A stretch of 8,479 bases of DNA from Nocardioides sp. (GTDB lineage: Bacteria; Actinomycetota; Actinomycetes; Propionibacteriales; Nocardioidaceae). Shown here one piece after another: positions 1 through 8,054 of this stretch; within the stretch, counting starts at the first letter, position 1; the number at the start of each line of letters is the position of its first letter. A program made the position numbers and the translations under genes. The DNA is taken from positions 1-8,479 of the forward strand of contig JARICB010000342.1 of the NCBI GenBank assembly GCA_029264225.1. Direction: 5' to 3'. Under the pieces are notes generated by a model. It had not been told where the DNA came from. It worked only from the letters and a program-made list of their open reading frames with translations, and did no database searches.

Positions 1-447
1 CACGCCGTCGGGGGCATAGTCGGTGTGGTCGTGCATCTGCGCACTGTGGGCCCGCCAGTGCATGGCGACGTAGGACGCGTCCTTCGCCGCCACCACGTCG
101 AGGATCTCCGGGTCGGCCAGACCACCCGACACGTCGTTGACGATCTGGGCGCCCGCCTCGAGCGCCGCAGCGGCAACCTCGGCGCGCATCGTGTCGACGG
201 AAACCAGGACACCATCGCCGGCGAGCTCGCGGATGACCGGGATGACTCGGCTCAACTCATCGCTGACGAGGGGGCGGGTGGCACCCGGGCGGGTCGACTC
301 ACCGCCGATGTCGAGCAGGTCGGCACCGTCGGCCAGCAGTTGCCGGGCATGGGTCAGGGCCCGTTCGGTGTTGTCGAAACGACCCCCGTCGGAGAACGAG
401 TCGGGGGTGACGTTGACAACGCCCATCACCCACGGCCGCGTCAGCAT
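1..447 (-). CDS. folP: Dihydropteroate synthase, N-terminal part (cut by window edge)
   Basis: Condenses 6-hydroxymethyl-7,8-dihydropterin diphosphate with p-aminobenzoate to give dihydropteroate, in cytosolic folate synthesis; it is the sulfonamide target. Translating the minus strand from ATG at 447-445 gives 149 open codons to the window edge. Visible family motifs: VMGVVNVTPDSFSDGG (about residues 7-22, pterin-binding signature 1), DIGGESTRPGA (about 46-56, signature 2), SVDTMRA, then IVNDVSGG and MHWR. The MHWR segment resembles actinobacterial FolP1. The C-terminal half, with the later substrate-binding loops, lies outside the window. The start codon shares its A with the folE stop codon (TGATG, 1-bp overlap), so translation is probably coupled to folE. 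Identity is secure; only the C-terminus is unseen. Confidence 0.96.
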   Translation of the reverse strand, partial: MLTRPWVMGVVNVTPDSFSDGGRFDNTERALTHARQLLADGADLLDIGGESTRPGATRPLVSDELSRVIPVIRELAGDGVLVSVDTMRAEVAAAALEAGAQIVNDVSGGLADPEILDVVAAKDASYVAMHWRAHSAQMHDHTDYAPDGV

Positions 448-1052
448 CAGCGCCTCGAGGCGATCAGCGCCATCGCTTCCGAGCGGGTGGCAGCGTTGTG
501 CATGATGCCGCGCACAGCGCTGGTGATCGTGCGGGCTCCGGCCTTGCGGACTCCACGCATGGTCATACAGAGGTGCTCGGCCTCGATCACCACGATCACG
601 CCACGGGCATCCAGGATGTCCATCAGGGCATCGGCGACCTGCGTCGTCAGCCGCTCCTGGACCTGGGGTCGCTTGGCGTAGACGTCGACGAGGCGGGCCA
701 GCTTGGAAATGCCGGTGATCTTGCCGGTCTCGGCCGGGATGTAACCGACGTGTGCCACCCCGGTGAACGGCACGAGGTGGTGCTCGCACATCGACCACAG
801 TTCGATGTCACGCACCAGCACCATCTCGTCGTGGCCGATGTCGAAGGTGGTGGTCAGCACGTCCTCGGGCCGCTGTCGCAAGCCCTGGGTCAGCTCGGCG
901 TAGGCCCTCGCCACTCGGGCCGGCGTCTCCCGCAACCCCTCCCGGTCGGGGTCCTCACCGATGGCGGCCAACAGTTCACGAACCGCCGCTTCGGCCCTCG
1001 GGTGGTCGAAATCGGGCACGGCACGTTCGTCGAGGCTGATGGGGTCGGTCAT
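447..1052 (-). CDS. folE: GTP cyclohydrolase I
   Basis: Converts GTP to 7,8-dihydroneopterin triphosphate and formate, the first step of tetrahydrofolate synthesis; the family forms a cytosolic homodecamer. The 201-residue protein is of normal family length. [12 protein letters not shown] (about residues 87-98) and [14 protein letters not shown] (about 157-170) hold the expected zinc ligands Cys89, His92 and Cys162. [20 protein letters not shown] (about 114-133) is the second family signature. The ATG is supported by GGAG at 1062-1059, six bases upstream. It begins 12 bp after the ftsH stop, and its own stop overlaps the folP start by one base, so it sits in an ftsH-folE-folP transcription unit. 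All metal ligands are present, so an active zinc enzyme is expected. Confidence 0.97.
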   Translation of the reverse strand: MTDPISLDERAVPDFDHPRAEAAVRELLAAIGEDPDREGLRETPARVARAYAELTQGLRQRPEDVLTTTFDIGHDEMVLVRDIELWSMCEHHLVPFTGVAHVGYIPAETGKITGISKLARLVDVYAKRPQVQERLTTQVADALMDILDARGVIVVIEAEHLCMTMRGVRKAGARTITSAVRGIMHNAATRSEAMALIASRR

Positions 1053-1064
1053 GGCGAGCTCCGC

Positions 1065-1700
1065 TCAGATGGTGGTGGGCGGTGCGGGAGGAGTGGTGCC
1101 TGGTCCCGCGGGTCCACCGAGGTCGCCGTGGCTGTCGCCGTCGGGACCAGGAGGAGTAAGGATGACGCCACCCTCCGAGGAGTCGATGGCAGCCCCAGCA
1201 GCGGCCCGGTCGCGGATCTCCTGGGGGATCTCCACCGGAGGGATCGCTGAGGGGGTGCGCGCATCGGAACCGGTCCAGGCAGGTCGGCCGGGGCGCAACC
1301 GCAGGGGCTCGAAGACCCGGGCGATCTCGGCCTTGTCCAGGGTCTCCTGGTCGAGCAGTTCGAGCACCAGCGAATCGAGCACGTCGCGGTTCTGCTCGAG
1401 GATGTCGTAGGCCTCCTGATGAGCGTTCGAGAGCAGCGCCTTGGTCTCCTCGTCGATCACCGCGGCGACCTTCTCGGAGTAGTTGCGCTGGTGACCCATG
1501 TCGCGACCGAGGAACGGCTCGGAGTTGCTGTCGCCGAGCTTGATCGCACCGAGGCGGTCGCTCATGCCGTATTGGGTGACCATCGCCCGGGCCAGGCTGG
1601 TGGCCTTCTCGATGTCGTTGCCCGCGCCGCTCGTCACGTCGTGGAAGATCAGCGCCTCGGCCGCCATCCCACCGAGCATGTAGGCGAGCTGATCGAGCAT
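1065..1700 (-). CDS. ftsH: FtsH C-terminal protease fragment, downstream of the TAG
   Basis: 211 residues if translation restarted at ATG 1700-1698, ten codons after the TAG. It contains the rest of the M41 peptidase domain: MLDQLAYMLGG at its start, TSGAGNDIEKAT with the expected third zinc ligand at fragment residue 29, then the helical segment through NAHQEAYDILEQNRDVLD. A Pro/Gly-rich tail follows from about residue 130 to the end (TPPAPPTTI). No properly spaced ribosome binding site precedes ATG 1700 (GAG directly touches it), so independent translation is doubtful. The frame stays fully open to TGA, 12 bp before folE, and codon use looks normal. That favours a recent mutation or a sequence error over an old pseudogene. 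Conserved Arg and Glu of the usual GGRAAEE motif are Met12 and Ala16 here. Confidence 0.65.
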   Translation of the reverse strand: MLDQLAYMLGGMAAEALIFHDVTSGAGNDIEKATSLARAMVTQYGMSDRLGAIKLGDSNSEPFLGRDMGHQRNYSEKVAAVIDEETKALLSNAHQEAYDILEQNRDVLDSLVLELLDQETLDKAEIARVFEPLRLRPGRPAWTGSDARTPSAIPPVEIPQEIRDRAAAGAAIDSSEGGVILTPPGPDGDSHGDLGGPAGPGTTPPAPPTTI

Positions 1701-1727
1701 CTCGCTGCGGGTCTGGCTGTACTTGTC

Positions 1728-3125
<1,398 letters not shown>

Positions 3126-3248
3126 TTGGATCTTTCGCCAGGGGTGATCAGGAATATCGCGACGTTACATGGTCGCCACGAGCCTGTTGTCTTGGTCGAA
3201 CAGGTCTGTCTCGCCATAGTGTTTCAGGCGGGGTGAAGCGCGGCACGT
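3126..3248 (-). other. Intergenic gap hpt-ftsH, 123 bp; probable ftsH 5' region
   Basis: This is the longest gap in the minus-strand run, so it could hold an ftsH promoter. The best -10-like hexamer I can see on the minus strand is TAACGT (3167-3162), but no TTGACA-like box lies at the right distance. A 6-bp dyad (CCTGTT at 3183-3188, AACAGG at 3199-3204) has a 10-bp spacer. There is no GC-rich stem followed by a T-run after hpt, so I see no intrinsic terminator and hpt transcription may read through. Confidence 0.3.
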
Positions 3249-3800
3249 TCAGGAGTAGACGTGCGGCGCCAACGTACCGATGTCTCGGAGGTTGCGGTAG
3301 CGCTCCAGGTAGTCGAGTCCGTAACCGACGACGAACTCGTTGGGGATGTCCCAGCCGACATATTTCGGCTCCACGGGCATGCTCAACGCCTCAGGCTTGC
3401 GCAGCAGGGTGGCGATCTCAACGCTCGCCGGGCCGCGGCTGCCCAGGCTGTTGACCAGCCAGCTCAGGGTCAGGCCGGTGTCGATGATCTCGTCGACGAT
3501 CAGCACGTGCCGACCCGTGATGTCGGTATCGAGGTCCTTGAGGATCCGCACCACACCGCTCGACTTGGTGCCCGAGCCGTAGGAGCTGATCGCCATCCAA
3601 TCCATCTCGCAGTGCCGCGGCAGCGCTCGGGCCAGGTCGGCCATCACCATCACCGCTCCTCGCAGGACGCCGACCATGAGGAGGTCCTTGCCCTCGAAGT
3701 CCTCTGCGATCTGCTGGGCCATCTCGCCCAGCCGGGCCTGAATCTGGGCCTCGGTGAACAACACGTTGACCAGGTCCTGCTCCACGTCCGATACATCCAT
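3249..3800 (-). CDS. hpt: Hypoxanthine (hypoxanthine-guanine) phosphoribosyltransferase
   Basis: Salvages hypoxanthine and guanine with PRPP to IMP and GMP in the cytosol. With ATG at 3800-3798 the protein is 183 residues, the usual bacterial length, and starts MDVSDVEQDL. The PRPP-binding signature VLIVDEIIDTGLTL lies at about residues 99-112 with the paired acids Asp103-Glu104. The flexible loop SYGSGTKSSG is at about 73-82, LRGAV is at about 46-50, and the purine-contact region KYVGWDIPNEFVVGYGLDY follows at about 147-165. The frame is open further upstream, but that part is unlike the family and overlaps tilS, so I reject the longer start. No clear ribosome binding site precedes the ATG; TAGGCT seven bases upstream suggests a leaderless start. 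It follows tilS by 70 bp, a neighbour pair common in bacteria. Confidence 0.95.
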   Translation of the reverse strand: MDVSDVEQDLVNVLFTEAQIQARLGEMAQQIAEDFEGKDLLMVGVLRGAVMVMADLARALPRHCEMDWMAISSYGSGTKSSGVVRILKDLDTDITGRHVLIVDEIIDTGLTLSWLVNSLGSRGPASVEIATLLRKPEALSMPVEPKYVGWDIPNEFVVGYGLDYLERYRNLRDIGTLAPHVYS

Positions 3801-3807
3801 GGCGTGA

Positions 3808-3813
3808 AGCCTA
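3808..3813 (-). promoter_or_regulatory. Possible -10 box for hpt (leaderless-type)
   Basis: On the minus strand TAGGCT (TANNNT) is followed by exactly seven bases and then the hpt ATG. In actinobacteria this spacing is typical of leaderless transcripts that begin at the start codon, and hpt has no Shine-Dalgarno sequence. No recognisable -35 box is present. Such hexamers are frequent by chance, so support is weak. Confidence 0.25.
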
Positions 3814-3870
3814 AGCGCAGGTCGCCGTTTTCTCCCCAGGGGTCTCGGTGCCGTCAGCGGGTGGAAGGGC

Positions 3871-4848
3871 TCAGAGTGTCGGGGTGCGCTCGAAGACCAG
3901 CAGAGCCTCTCGGCGTACGCCGCGGAGGTGGCCGGGCAGGTCGATCCACTTCTGCCCCCGCCAGTCAGTGACCAGGGCATCCACCGCGAGCACGTGCTCG
4001 TAGAACAGCTCTCCCGCGGGACAACCGGCCCCGAGGGCAGCCGAGCGGATCACTCGCCGCCGCAGCGCGGGGTGCAGCCTGCCCAGCAGCGGGATCGAGA
4101 GCCCGTGGGGGCCACCGACCCGAGCCAGCGCCTCGTCGGCGAGCTGGTCGAGCAGTCCCATGTCGTCCCGGAGCTGGTCGGCAGTGCGGGCCAGCGTAGG
4201 CGCAATCCCGGGGCCGAGCTCATCCTCGAGCACTGGCAGCACCCGGCGGCGTACCCGTACGCGGGTATAGGCCGGGTCCTGGTTGTGCGGGTCGTTCCAC
4301 ACGTCGAGACCCTCGACCTGGCAGGCGGTGAGCGTGTCGTCACGGCGCACGTCGAGGAGGGGACGTGCGAACACGCCGTAACTGCGCCTCATACCGGCCA
4401 AGGAGCGTCCTCCCGAGCCTCGGGCCAGTCCGAGCAGCACCGTCTCGGCCTGATCGTCGAGGGTGTGGCCCAGGAGTACCAGCGAAGCCGCGAGCCGCTC
4501 GGCAACCTCCTCGAGCACGGCGTAGCGCGCCTGCCGGGCAGCGGCTTCGGGCCCGAGTCCGTCGGTCGAGACGGTGACCGTGGCGGTCAACGTCTCGTCC
4601 GCTCCGAGCGCGGCCATCTGCTCGACCAGCCGTTGGGCCACCTGTGCCGAACCCGGCTGAAGTCCGTGGTCGACGGTGACTCCTACGATCCGCAGCCCCT
4701 GCTTGTGCCCCTCGAAGACCGCAGCCGAAAGCAGTGCCAGGGAGTCGGCGCCGCCGCTGCAGGCGACCACGACGACGGCATCAGGGGTAAGTGGGGCGAG
4801 CACGACCCGCACCCCTCGGCGCACAGCCGCCAGCGACGGGTGCAGCAT
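3871..4848 (-). CDS. tilS: tRNA(Ile)-lysidine synthase
   Basis: Uses ATP and lysine to convert the wobble cytidine of tRNA-Ile(CAU) to lysidine, so that it reads AUA. The 325-residue protein has the N-type ATP-pyrophosphatase P-loop SGGADS at 31-36, VDHGLQPGS at about 59-67, EAAARQARY at about 101-109, LGHTLDDQAETVLL at about 126-139, RPLL at about 162-165, and WNDPHNQDPAYTRVRVR at about 184-200. All are hallmarks of TilS. The C-terminal region is short, as in other actinobacterial TilS, without the long extra domain of the E. coli protein. ATG 4848 directly follows the TAG of the upstream zincin gene (TAGATG) with no clear ribosome binding site, so translation is likely coupled. It lies 70 bp before hpt. 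Confidence 0.95.
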   Translation of the reverse strand: MLHPSLAAVRRGVRVVLAPLTPDAVVVVACSGGADSLALLSAAVFEGHKQGLRIVGVTVDHGLQPGSAQVAQRLVEQMAALGADETLTATVTVSTDGLGPEAAARQARYAVLEEVAERLAASLVLLGHTLDDQAETVLLGLARGSGGRSLAGMRRSYGVFARPLLDVRRDDTLTACQVEGLDVWNDPHNQDPAYTRVRVRRRVLPVLEDELGPGIAPTLARTADQLRDDMGLLDQLADEALARVGGPHGLSIPLLGRLHPALRRRVIRSAALGAGCPAGELFYEHVLAVDALVTDWRGQKWIDLPGHLRGVRREALLVFERTPTL

Positions 4849-5880
4849 CTAGAGCACCCGCGTCATCCAGGCGTCCGGGTCACCGATCTCGACCTTGGAC
4901 GGCAGATTCTCCGGACCGGCCCACACCGCGTTGAACTGCTCCATGCCCGCCTTGTCGATGACGTGGTGCACGAACGCGGCACCGTCGCGATATTGCGCCA
5001 TCTTTGCGTCAAGTCCGAGCAGGCGGCGCAGTATCCGATCCAGCGTGCCTACCCCCTTGCGGCGGTTGTTGAACTGCTTGCGGATCGCCTCCACCGACGC
5101 GATGACGCTGGGACCTACGCCATCCATGACCACGTCGGCGTGGCCCTCGAGCAGCGACATCACGCCGGTGACCCGGTCGAGGATCTCGCGTTGTTCGGGG
5201 GTGCTCATGATGTCGATCAGGCTGCCCCCACCACTGGCACCTCCCCGCACGGCTGCGGAGACGCGCCGCACGATGTCGTCGGCCACCCGACTGGGCTCGA
5301 TGCTGTCGGTCAGCGACATCATCTGGGCGAAGAGGTGGTCGCGCATCCACGGCACTGCCGTGAACTGCACCCGGTGAGTCTCCTCGTGCAGACACACCCA
5401 GAGCCGGAAGTCGGCAGGGTCGGCGAGGAGTTCTCGCTCGACGTGCACGATGTTGGGCGCGACCAGCAGCAGCCGACCCGAGGGGTCGAAGAACGGGTCG
5501 AACTGGCCGAGCACCTTGGAGCCGAGGAAGCCCAGGAGCAGGCCGATCTCGGCCCCGGTCACGCGCGAGCCGATGGCCAGCGAGAGACCGCTCGGTGTGC
5601 CCTTCTTCGCCGCGAGTTTGTCGATCATCGGCTCCAGGACCTTGGCGAACCCGTCGACGTTGGCCTGCACCCACCCTCGGCGGTCGACGACCAGCACCGG
5701 GGCGGTGTTCTCGGGCGCCCGTAGTCCGGTGAAGTCCCGGACCAGTGCGGTCGACCTGTTGGCGTCGGAGCGCAGTTCCTCGACCGCCGCGGCGGCATCC
5801 TCGGCGCTCACCTCGGGACCGTCGCCGGCCACCTTTGCGCCAATGGTCACGGCAAGGTCCCAGTCGACCAGTCCTGTCAT
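4849..5880 (-). CDS. Zincin-like metalloprotease, 'coenzyme F420 biosynthesis-associated' family
   Basis: 343 residues, cytosolic by appearance (no signal peptide or convincing membrane helix). HEETH at 165-169, within LWVCLHEETHRVQF, is a HEXXH zinc-protease motif, and LLEGHADVVMD (about 243-253) offers Glu245 as a likely third ligand. RRKGVGTLDRILRRLLGL (about 273-290) is also characteristic of this actinobacterial family. The family was linked to F420 by shared occurrence across genomes; its substrate is unknown to me, and no F420 gene is in this window. ATG 5880 gives the usual N-terminus (MTGLVDWDLA). No Shine-Dalgarno is present, but TAGGGT lies seven bases upstream. Its stop abuts tilS, so it probably leads the tilS transcript. 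Family assignment is firm; function is not. Confidence 0.85.
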   Translation of the reverse strand: MTGLVDWDLAVTIGAKVAGDGPEVSAEDAAAAVEELRSDANRSTALVRDFTGLRAPENTAPVLVVDRRGWVQANVDGFAKVLEPMIDKLAAKKGTPSGLSLAIGSRVTGAEIGLLLGFLGSKVLGQFDPFFDPSGRLLLVAPNIVHVERELLADPADFRLWVCLHEETHRVQFTAVPWMRDHLFAQMMSLTDSIEPSRVADDIVRRVSAAVRGGASGGGSLIDIMSTPEQREILDRVTGVMSLLEGHADVVMDGVGPSVIASVEAIRKQFNNRRKGVGTLDRILRRLLGLDAKMAQYRDGAAFVHHVIDKAGMEQFNAVWAGPENLPSKVEIGDPDAWMTRVL

Positions 5881-5887
5881 GGACGCG

Positions 5888-5893
5888 ACCCTA
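5888..5893 (-). promoter_or_regulatory. Possible -10 box for the zincin-tilS unit (leaderless-type)
   Basis: Minus-strand TAGGGT (TANNNT) lies seven bases before ATG 5880, the same geometry as TAGGCT before hpt. It is in the 67-bp divergent region shared with the efflux gene, where the zincin unit must have its promoter. No -35 match was seen and there is no Shine-Dalgarno for this gene. Confidence 0.35.
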
Positions 5894-5918
5894 GCCGTGC
5901 ACCCCTACATTCTGGCCT

Positions 5919-5940
5919 CTGTACCGTCCAGCCGGTACAG
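5919..5940. promoter_or_regulatory. Perfect inverted repeat, probable TetR-family operator
   Basis: CTGTACCG (5919-5926), a 6-bp spacer, then CGGTACAG (5933-5940): both 8-bp arms match perfectly. It ends seven bases before the efflux start codon. A TetR gene is the last gene of the same operon, and dyads of this size and place are usual for TetR repressors that control a neighbouring pump. The right arm overlaps the possible -10 TACAGT (5936-5941), so a bound repressor would block the promoter. The zincin promoter lies about 25 bp away and could also be affected. Binding is inferred from position only. Confidence 0.7.
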
Positions 5941-5941
5941 T
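5936..5941 (+). promoter_or_regulatory. Possible -10 box for the efflux-tetR operon
   Basis: TACAGT (TANNNT) is followed by six bases and then ATG 5948, again the spacing expected for a leaderless transcript; no Shine-Dalgarno precedes the ATG. An alternative is TACATT at 5906-5911, which would give a leader of about 30 bases containing the operator. No clear -35 box supports either one. Confidence 0.3.
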
Positions 5942-5947
5942 TCCCGC

Positions 5948-7480
5948 ATGTCGGCCTCATCTCCCCCGCTCTCCCCGCGTCGCCGTTGGGCTGCCCTGGC
6001 CGTGCTGGCCGGAGCAGTGCTGCTGTTGGCCATCGACGGAACCGTGCTCTACCTGGCCGTGCCATCGATGATCGAGGATCTGGAGCCCTCGGCAACCCAG
6101 GTGCTGTGGATCGGCGACATCTACTCCTTGGCGCTGGCGGGCCTGCTCGTCACGATGGGCAACCTGGCGGACCGGATAGGGCGCAAGCGACTGTTGCTGA
6201 TCGGCACCACGGCGTTCGGCCTGGCGTCCGCACTGGCAGCCTTCGCACCGAGTGCCGAACTGTTGATCACGGCAAGGGCGCTGCTGGGGGTCGCGGGAGC
6301 CACGATCATGCCCTCCACGTTGTCCATGATCCGCAATGTATTTCCCGATGCGGCCGAACGCACGCGGGCCGTGGCGATCTGGTCCAGCGCCAGCGCGGGC
6401 GGTCTCGCGCTCGGACCCCTCGTAGGCGGGCTGTTGCTCGAGCGGTTCTGGTGGGGCTCGGTGTTCTTGATCAACGTGCCGGTCATGCTGGTACTGCTGG
6501 TCGCTGGCATCGTCCTGCTCCCCGAGTCACGCAACCCCGAACCCGGACGGTTCGATCTCGCGTCGGCCGCATTGTCGATGCTGATGATCGTGCCGCTCGT
6601 CTACTGCATCAAGAATGCCGTCTCTCACGGCGTCGACGTTGTGACGGTGACGACGGCGCTGGTCGGCGTCGTGGCGGGCTGGGTGTTCGTCCGGCGACAA
6701 CTCCGCCTGAAGGATCCGCTTATCGACATCGAACTCTTCCGCAACCCCGCGTTCAGCGGTGCAGTGCTCGCGAACATGATCGCGATCTTCGCTCTCGTCG
6801 GCCTGCTCTTCTTCTTCTCCCAGTACCTCCAACTGGCTCGCGGTTTCGGGCCCCTCAAGGCCGGTCTGGCCGAGATGCCGGTCATGCTCGCCTCGATGGT
6901 GGTGGTCGTCGTGGTCGGGACCGCGATGGCCCGGCTCGGCCGCGGCCGAGCGATCGCGGCCGGTCTTGCGCTCACGGCCGCCGGGCTCGCGCTTGTCGCC
7001 GTGGCAGAGCGCGCGGACAGCTACGTCTGGCTCGCGCTGACCTTGATCCCTGTCGGTCTGGGCGTTGGCCTGGCCATGACGCTGACCACGGATGCGGTCA
7101 TCACGGCCGTGCCTGCCCGCAAGGCAGGTGCCGCGTCGGCGATCTCCGAGACCGCCTACGAGTTGGGCGTCTCGCTCGGGATCGCCGTCCTCGGCTCGAT
7201 CGTCGCTTTGTCCTACCGCTCCGCCCTGCCCGAGTTGAGCGCCCTGCCCGCAGAAGTCAGAGGTGCCGTCGAGGACTCCCTCGCCTCGGCCCTCAACGTC
7301 CTCGAACCGAGCTCTGCGCTGGCCGAGGCGGCCCGCGAGGCCTTCATCGCTGCCATGCAGACCACCTCCCTCGTTGCCGCCGCCATCACCGCGGTGGCGG
7401 CTCTCATCGCGTGGTGCACCATCCCTTCGGGGCAGCACTCACCCCTCGTCGAGATCAGCGAAGGAGAACCTCGTGGCTAG
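5948..7480 (+). CDS. MFS multidrug efflux transporter, DHA2 family (QacA/SmvA/LfrA-like)
   Basis: Proton-driven drug exporter of the cytoplasmic membrane, 510 residues, normal for the 14-helix DHA2 family. TM1 contains LLAIDGTVLYLAVPS with acidic Asp30, and QVLWIGDIYS in TM2 has Asp57; such membrane acids bind cationic drugs in QacA. Motif A, GNLADRIGRKR, is at about 71-81. Motif C with LALGPLVGGLLLE and WWGSVFLINVP spans about 153-178. SETAYELGVSLG in TM13 (about 400-411) and a long outer loop (about 425-465) before TM14 fit SmvA/LfrA-type pumps, which export quaternary ammonium, dye or biocide cations. The actual substrate cannot be read from sequence. ATG 5948 is chosen because it gives a short basic lead (SPRRRW) before TM1. 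Its end overlaps tetR by 8 bp, and the operator-like repeat lies just upstream. Confidence 0.92.
   Translation: MSASSPPLSPRRRWAALAVLAGAVLLLAIDGTVLYLAVPSMIEDLEPSATQVLWIGDIYSLALAGLLVTMGNLADRIGRKRLLLIGTTAFGLASALAAFAPSAELLITARALLGVAGATIMPSTLSMIRNVFPDAAERTRAVAIWSSASAGGLALGPLVGGLLLERFWWGSVFLINVPVMLVLLVAGIVLLPESRNPEPGRFDLASAALSMLMIVPLVYCIKNAVSHGVDVVTVTTALVGVVAGWVFVRRQLRLKDPLIDIELFRNPAFSGAVLANMIAIFALVGLLFFFSQYLQLARGFGPLKAGLAEMPVMLASMVVVVVVGTAMARLGRGRAIAAGLALTAAGLALVAVAERADSYVWLALTLIPVGLGVGLAMTLTTDAVITAVPARKAGAASAISETAYELGVSLGIAVLGSIVALSYRSALPELSALPAEVRGAVEDSLASALNVLEPSSALAEAAREAFIAAMQTTSLVAAAITAVAALIAWCTIPSGQHSPLVEISEGEPRG
7461..7466 (+). promoter_or_regulatory. Ribosome binding site that sets the tetR GTG start
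   Basis: AAGGAG lies inside the end of the efflux gene, six bases before GTG 7473. It is a strong Shine-Dalgarno and fixes this GTG as the start rather than codons further upstream, where the frame remains open but overlaps the transporter. Confidence 0.85.
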
Positions 7481-8054
7481 GCCCACCGGTCGTACCCCCG
7501 AGGAGACCCGCCGACTCATCCTGGACGCCGCGGCAACCATCTTCCGTGTCCAGGGCATCTCCGCGACCCTGCAGTCCGTGGCCGCAGAGGCTGGCGTGTC
7601 GAAGGGCGGACTGCTCTACCACTTCGCCACCAAGGAGGACCTGATCCGCACCCTCGGCGTCGATCTCTCCGACATCTTCCGCGAGAGCGTCGAGGAGCAC
7701 CTCGACCCCGACGACACCGGGCCGGGAAGGCTGACCCGCGCCTACATCCACACCTGCCTCGACTTCCTCGAGGACGCCGACGTCGTGCTCGACCATGTGG
7801 TGCTGACCAGCCATCTCCAGACCGACCCGGAGGTCGCTGCTCATATCCGGGCCGAGGCACAACGCTGGCGCGAGGAGCTCAGCGCCGACGGTCTCCCGGC
7901 CGATGTCCTTGTCCTGGTCATCTCGGCCGCCGACGGCGCCAGCAGCGCCCCCATCTGGGCTGCCAACATCGACGCGGCGACGCGGGAAACGCTTCGCACC
8001 CTACTGATCAACATCACCCGTCACCCCGCACGGATCAGCGGCCTGTCGACCTAA
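7473..8054 (+). CDS. TetR-family transcriptional repressor, probable regulator of the adjacent pump
   Basis: 193 residues, typical of the family. The N-terminal DNA-binding domain covers about residues 10-57 (TRRLILDAAATIFRVQGISA, then LQSVAAEAGVSKGGLLYHF with the helix-turn-helix at about 34-52, then KEDLI). Residues after about 65 form the variable ligand-binding helical domain; the segment VVLTSHLQTDPEVAAHIRAE is hydrophilic and helical. The gene starts at GTG inside the last codons of the efflux gene, so the two are cotranscribed and probably translationally coupled. The likely role is to repress its own operon through the inverted repeat at 5919-5940 and release when a pump substrate binds; this is inferred from layout, as in LfrA-LfrR and QacA-QacR. 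Its TAA overlaps the TAG of convergent dacB. Confidence 0.9.
   Translation: MARPTGRTPEETRRLILDAAATIFRVQGISATLQSVAAEAGVSKGGLLYHFATKEDLIRTLGVDLSDIFRESVEEHLDPDDTGPGRLTRAYIHTCLDFLEDADVVLDHVVLTSHLQTDPEVAAHIRAEAQRWREELSADGLPADVLVLVISAADGASSAPIWAANIDAATRETLRTLLINITRHPARISGLST

Noticed and set aside
3183..3204. 6-bp dyad (CCTGTT/AACAGG) in the hpt-ftsH gap as an operator or terminator
   Set aside because: The arms are short and the spacer long, there is no T-run, and no nearby regulator is tied to it; chance is a fair explanation.
3801..3980. Longer N-terminus for hpt starting near 3980
   Set aside because: The extra 60 residues overlap the end of tilS and are unlike the family; MDVSDVEQ at 3800 gives the normal length.
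3928..5724. 598-codon plus-strand open frame across tilS and the zincin gene
   Set aside because: It is antisense to two genes with full sets of family motifs; its composition (His, Asp, Arg, Gly rich) is typical of a GC-rich shadow frame.
5450..5947. Upstream extension of the efflux gene
   Set aside because: It would run through the zincin gene on the other strand and through the operator; ATG 5948 gives the normal DHA2 N-terminus before TM1.
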